A DNA stretch of 64,000 bases, taken from Saccharina japonica. Its lineage: Eukaryota > Sar > Phaeophyceae > Laminariales > Laminariaceae. Both the position numbers and the translations under genes were made by a program. The first letter of the stretch is position 1. Each line of letters opens with the position of its first letter. Below, in pieces: positions 59,970-64,000 of this stretch. Where the stretch lies: NCBI GenBank assembly GCA_008828725.1, contig MEHQ01001000.1, positions 62,001 through 126,000 on the forward strand. The letters run 5' to 3'. Under the pieces are notes generated by a model. It was not told where the DNA came from and did not search any database. It saw nothing but the letters and a program-made list of their open reading frames with translations.

Positions 59970-60790
59970 CTTCTTCGTTATCGTTTCTCTTCCTCACTCC
60001 GGAACCCCCTTCCTCCCCTCGTCCTCATCGCCCCCATCCTCCTCTTTCCTCCGGACCCATTGTGCCCCACCCATCTCCTCCTCCTCGCTCATGTGACCCC
60101 CGCTTGCCCTCGTCATCCTCATCGCTGCACGGAACCCCTCCCCCCCCTCCTCCCTCGCCCCCTCTCCTCATGGCCATGTGCGCCACCATCTTCTCCTCTT
60201 CGTCCAGGTGCCCCCCCTTCCCTTTCTCCTCATCGCTCACGGAACCCCTCCCCCTCGCTGCCTTCGCCCCCCTCATCCTCATCCATGTGCCCACCCCCTC
60301 CTCCTCCTTCGCATACCGCGGAATTCCTCCTTTCATCCTTTCCTCCGGCTCGCGGAACCTCCCTCCCCCCTCCTCCTCAGCCCCCCTTCATCCTCGTCCA
60401 TGTAATGACCCACCCCCCTCCCTCCTCCTCCTTTTATTCCGCGGGAATTCCCCTCATCCTCTCGCTCGCGGAACCCCCCTCCCCCTCCGTCCTCGCCCCC
60501 TTCATCCTCGTTCCATGTGCCCACCCCCTCATCTTCCTCCTCCGCGGGAATTCCCCTACATCCTCCTCCTCGCGGAACCCCCTCCCCCGCTCCTCCTCGC
60601 CCCCCTTCATACTCGTCCATGTGCCACCCCCCTCCTCCTCTCCTCCGTCGATTCCCCATCATCCTCCTTCGCTCCGCGGAACCCTCCTCCCCCCTCCTCC
60701 TCGCCCCCCTCATACTCGTCATCTCCCATTTCCTCCTCTCTCACGGAATCTCCCCTCTTGTTCTCCTCGCTCACTGAGCCCCCCCTCTCC
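59800..60790 (-). other. Acidic/Gly-rich low-complexity coding-like stretch
   Basis: On the minus strand, overlapping frames read repeats such as DEYEGGEEEGGGGFRE, HLDEEEKMVAHM and NEEDEDYDEEEYKPKRGKGK. The frames shift against each other at least twice and one stop interrupts them, so it is either a decayed N-terminal region of the gene downstream or non-coding GA-rich sequence. The plus strand reads as Pro/Ser-rich and is open over 439 codons (59493-60812), which I regard as its antisense shadow. Confidence 0.4.
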
Positions 60791-60961
60791 TCGCCCCCCT
60801 CATATGAAATAATGAGGGGTTGATGGAACGACGAGGGTGTTTGATGACTTCGGTCTGAATTCCAAAAATCGTCTGGTTGTCGACGTGCCCTTGTGCCACG
60901 GCGAACCTATACATACATGGGCAAAAATCGGAGTTTTTTTTTAAATTAAATTGACGGACGT
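60682..60961. repeat. Segment duplicated at the right edge of the window, left copy
   Basis: From CCTCCCCCCTCCTCCTCG to TTGACGGACG it matches 63722-64000 with an offset of 3039 and no difference that I can see. The match runs to the window edge, so its full length is unknown. The left copy leads directly into the Fanzor remnant. Confidence 0.92.
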
Positions 60962-60983
60962 ATGACACTCGGCAACGGGAAAG

Positions 60984-61459
60984 ATGACCCATTTCAACGT
61001 AAACTTTAAGACATGGTCTCACTATGCATTCCAGAGGAAGCTGGTAGCTCTGGCCCAGCTAACCTTTTAATGGATTTAGACACAAACAATAGTAAACAAT
61101 TATAATATCAATTTGCAGAAAATTATTGGATAATACGTGTATAACAACACTTTTCCGAAAACACATTCTGCGTTCGAAATTGCACACCAAAAATATTTGA
61201 GTATATTATATAAACACAAAAGAGTGTAACTTCACCAGAGGAAGCTGGTAGCTCTGGCCCTGGCCCAGAAGTACATTGACGTGAAGGTTAGGTTGTGTAA
61301 CGAGGCATTTACCACGAGGCAGTGTGGGAGCTGTGTGTGAATAGAGACATGACTATTGGGGACCGTACTTTCTGGTGTGACTCGTGTGGTCTTTGTTCGT
61401 CGAGAGACGGCCACGCTGCGAGAAACGTCGGTCTCAGAGCTCTTAGGTTTTTTGGTTGA
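60984..61459 (+). pseudogene. Fanzor (TnpB-like RNA-guided nuclease) C-terminal remnant
   Basis: The plus-strand frame reads KTWSHYAFQRKLVALAQ (61002-61057), the conserved helix before the zinc ribbon in TnpB/Fanzor proteins. A 178-bp AT-rich insertion (61057-61234) follows, flanked by a 26-bp direct repeat (61031-61056, 61235-61260). The frame resumes with NEAFTTRQCGSC (first Cys pair, 61323-61334), then shifts at a GTGTGTG run and continues NRDMTIGDRTFWCDSCG (second pair, 61376-61387) and SRDGHAARNVGLRALRFFG, stop 61459. The Asp of RDGHAARN is the RuvC-III catalytic residue and is kept. RuvC-I and RuvC-II are not visible upstream. Fanzors are known from eukaryotes and from large viruses of brown algae. 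This one is dead as it stands. Confidence 0.82.
61057..61234. other. 178-bp AT-rich insertion within the Fanzor remnant
   Basis: It has no coding potential. The 26-bp repeat CCAGAGGAAGCTGGTAGCTC... on each side is much longer than usual transposon target duplications. The right junction also duplicates TGGCCC. Confidence 0.7.
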
Positions 61460-61621
61460 ATAACCAAGTAAACAACATACATCGGGGATCCTATCTTCCC
61501 GTGTGACAGGAATTTGGAGTCACAAAATATACGCAAATGTTAGGGAAACTGTGATTGTTGTAAAGAGTTTTCCAGTCTTTATCACTGTTTACCGCGTTGA
61601 GTATAGGAAAAGTAAACTAGG

Positions 61622-62540
61622 AGAAGCACGCACACTCGGCAATAATCGACATTCGACATTCAAATCTGATACAAGTTCGGCATTCAACAGCAGCACCGGC
61701 ACCAGCACCAGCAACCAACACCAGCACAGCACAGCACCAGCGCACACATCGCACCACCAGCACCAGCACCAGCACCAAAGCAGAAACACGCACACTCGGC
61801 AATAATCGACATTCGACATTCAAATCTGATACAAGTTCGACATTCAACAGCAGCACCGGCACCAGCACCAGCAACCAGCACAAGCACAGCACAGCACCAG
61901 CACCGGCCAGATGCACCAGCACCAGCACCACCAGCGCACCACACTATACTCGGTCAAGACTATGCAGAAACACGCACACTCGGCAATAATCGACATTTGA
62001 CATTCAAATCTGATACAAGTTCGACATTCAACAGCAGCACCGGCACCAGCACCAGCAACCAACACCAGCACAGCACCAGCGCACACACCGCACCACCAGC
62101 ACCAGCACCGGCCAGATGCACCAGCACCAGCACCACCAGCGCACCACACTATACTCGGTCAAAACTATGCAGAAGCACGCACACTAGGCAGAGTATAATC
62201 GACATTCGACGTTCAAAATTGATACAATTTCGACATTCAACATCAGCACCAGCACAGCACCAGCGCACACATCGTACCACCAGCACCAGCACCAGCACCG
62301 GCCAGATGCACCAGCACCAGCACCACCAGCGCACCACACTATACTTGGTAAAGAGTATCAATCAGAAGCACGCACACTCGGCCAAGAGTATAATCGACAT
62401 TCGACGTTCAAAATTGCTACAATTTCGACATTCAACAGCAGCACCAGCACCAGCAACCAACACCAGCACAGCACCAGCACCAGCAACCAACACCAGCACA
62501 GCACAGCACCAGCGCACACATCGCACCACCAGCACNAGTG
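61622..62540 (+). repeat. Five-unit satellite, 166-200 bp per unit
   Basis: Units begin GCACGCACACTCGGCAATAA or close variants at about 61626, 61788, 61971, 62175 and 62366. Each contains AATCGACATTCGACATTCAA and a (CACCAG)n tract of variable length. One N near 62536. Confidence 0.9.
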
Positions 62541-62650
62541 AAAAGGGAGAGCACAGCAGGCGTCCGTTCCTCGTGTAAACCAGCTACGTACATATTTGTA
62601 CGTGTGTGTATTCTTCACATTAAACCTTCCTTTCTACCCGTCGACATCCA

Positions 62651-62912
62651 GCACACCCAGTGTCCGTGCCGATTCTTCATCCTAAAAAGGACCAGTTCTG
62701 TGGTCACAAAACTACGACACAGAGATACTACGCTCAGTGCAGTAAGCAGAGCAGACAATGCAATGCCATATACGACAGACAACACCCAGTGTCCGTGCCG
62801 ATTCTTCATCCTAAAAAGGTACCAGTTCTGTGGTCACAAAACTGCGACACAGAGATACTACGCTCAGTGCAGTAAGTAGAGCAGACAATGCAATGCCATA
62901 TACGACAGGCGA
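62651..62912 (+). repeat. Two tandem units of about 133 bp
   Basis: Units start CACCCAGTGTCCGTGCCGAT (62651 and 62784) and end near GCAATGCCATATACGACAG. Nearly identical. Confidence 0.93.
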
Positions 62913-63329
62913 GACCTATCCTGCTAGCAATCCAGGTGCATGCGAGAGAAAAAGAGAAAAAAAAAAGGGAAAAAAAAAAGAAGTAAACATACTGAAGCAA
63001 ATCAACAATCAAGCAACCAAACAAAAGCATAACATAAAAGGAAGAAAGTGTCGTGCTTCTCCCAGAGATGCGACATCCAATAAAAAAGAAATTAAATTAA
63101 ATGAAACGAAATGAAATGGACCGAAAAACAGCGCCAACAGAGCAAGACTAAGAACGACAGGAAGGACAGCCAGCCGGAGCACACCAAAAGCACCTTCCAG
63201 CCAGCCGAGGCAGGTTTGTGCCCGTAGTACAGGCAGGTTCTACCATCTAGTCGGTCTGGTACTGGCATCTACTCTGTTTGCCGTCTCTTTCCTGCGTTCG
63301 TCCGCCGTGGTTTCCGTACGAACCCCGAC
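62913..63329. other. No supported gene
   Basis: A-rich tract at 62945-62985 and short open frames only. Confidence 0.45.
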
Positions 63330-63560
63330 TTCGAATACCAGCAGTAGTCATATCTGCGATGCATCACGCTGGAAAAATACATGTGTGCTGAACCAGCACG
63401 AACGAACATCTACGTATATTACACCATGCGTGCTTAAATTCGTTCTTTTTGGAGGGAAAAAAAGGCCAGCATACAGCAGCAGCAGCACCTGTGGCGGCCG
63501 GAGCAATAACAGCAGCGGAACAGCACAGCAGCAACAGGGCACACGAGGCCAGGCTCAGCG
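63330..63560 (-). repeat. Interspersed repeat family F3, fragment
   Basis: Matches 29210-29440 in the same orientation, including ATCTGCGATGCATCACGCTG and a CAG-rich tract. Confidence 0.75.
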
Positions 63561-63721
63561 TCTCTGTACTCGTACGCAACTCCTCGTGTTTACGCTGCTT
63601 CCTCAACGGGACACGTACCTCGTTCGTATTGTCATTCGGCATATGAAAAAATCTAAATCTGATACGTATATGAAGCAGTAATAGTAGTATATACCAGCAG
63701 CAGCAGAAGCAGCAGCAGCAG

Positions 63722-64000
63722 CCCCCTCCCCCCTCCTCCTCGCCCCCCTCATACTCGTCATCTCCCATTTCCTCCTCTCTCACGGAATCTCCCCTCTTGT
63801 TCTCCTCGCTCACTGAGCCCCCCCTCTCCTCGCCCCCCTCATATGAAATAATGAGGGGTTGATGGAACGACGAGGGTGTTTGATGACTTCGGTCTGAATT
63901 CCAAAAATCGTCTGGTTGTCGACGTGCCCTTGTGCCACGGCGAACCTATACATACATGGGCAAAAATCGGAGTTTTTTTTTAAATTAAATTGACGGACGT
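63722..64000. repeat. Segment duplicated from 60682-60961, right copy
   Basis: Identical by eye to the left copy with an offset of 3039. It follows a CAGCAG tract directly and continues past the window. Confidence 0.92.

Noticed and set aside
59493-60812. 439-codon Pro/Ser-rich open frame on the plus strand
   Set aside because: It is antisense to the large minus-strand frame and to a GA-rich low-complexity stretch; composition alone keeps it open.

Overview
This is nuclear DNA of an intron-rich eukaryote. It looks like a stramenopile alga, and a brown alga (Ectocarpus-like) is my best guess. The evidence is coding exons of 60-320 bp separated by GT-AG introns of 0.3-0.6 kb, GTAC-rich spacers, many CAG/CTG tracts, and dense nested transposons including a tyrosine-recombinase (DIRS/Ngaro-type) retrotransposon. 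No rRNA, bacterial operon or CRISPR array is present. A few single N bases show a draft assembly. Taxonomy is an inference; the sequence alone does not prove it.

Layout. 1-5.7 kb: non-coding, with a small MITE, a tandem repeat, a Cys-rich open frame and a CpG-dense foldback element. 5.7-9.9 kb: a well-supported agmatinase/guanidinobutyrase-type ureohydrolase gene on the minus strand, eight exons resolved, first exon not found. 10.3-17.6 kb: a nest of TIR elements with TNA target duplications, one carrying an exon-like fragment. 17.9-19.8 kb: an orphan exon (minus) and the first two exons of a mitochondrial carrier (plus). 19.9-23.9 kb: interspersed repeats, a tRNA-derived SINE, CTG arrays and a 0.68-kb palindrome. 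25.9-28.2 kb: a duplicated terminal exon with its 3' flank, one copy split by a transposon. 28.5-37.5 kb: exon-like fragments of unknown genes among repeats.

40.0-50.5 kb: two copies of a decayed DIRS/Ngaro-type retrotransposon. The upstream copy is truncated. The downstream copy has RT, RNase H and tyrosine recombinase, preceded by a 25-26-bp minisatellite. Both share the same inactivating lesions. 50.5-51.4 kb: three 280-bp tandem units. 53.1-56.4 kb: a non-autonomous LTR element with 5-bp target duplication. 57.6-60.8 kb: two tail-to-tail open frames, a Gln-rich one (plus) and a 594-657-residue intronless one of unknown family (minus), the latter preceded by an acidic low-complexity stretch. 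60.98-61.46 kb: a broken C-terminal fragment of a TnpB-like Fanzor RNA-guided nuclease, next to a segment duplicated at the right edge of the window. 61.6-64.0 kb: minisatellites and repeat fragments.

Only the ureohydrolase (polyamine/guanidino metabolism) and the carrier are recognisable host genes; no common pathway links them. Most of the remaining sequence is transposon-derived. The most unusual part is 57.5-64 kb, where the Fanzor remnant lies beside the unknown two-gene cassette.
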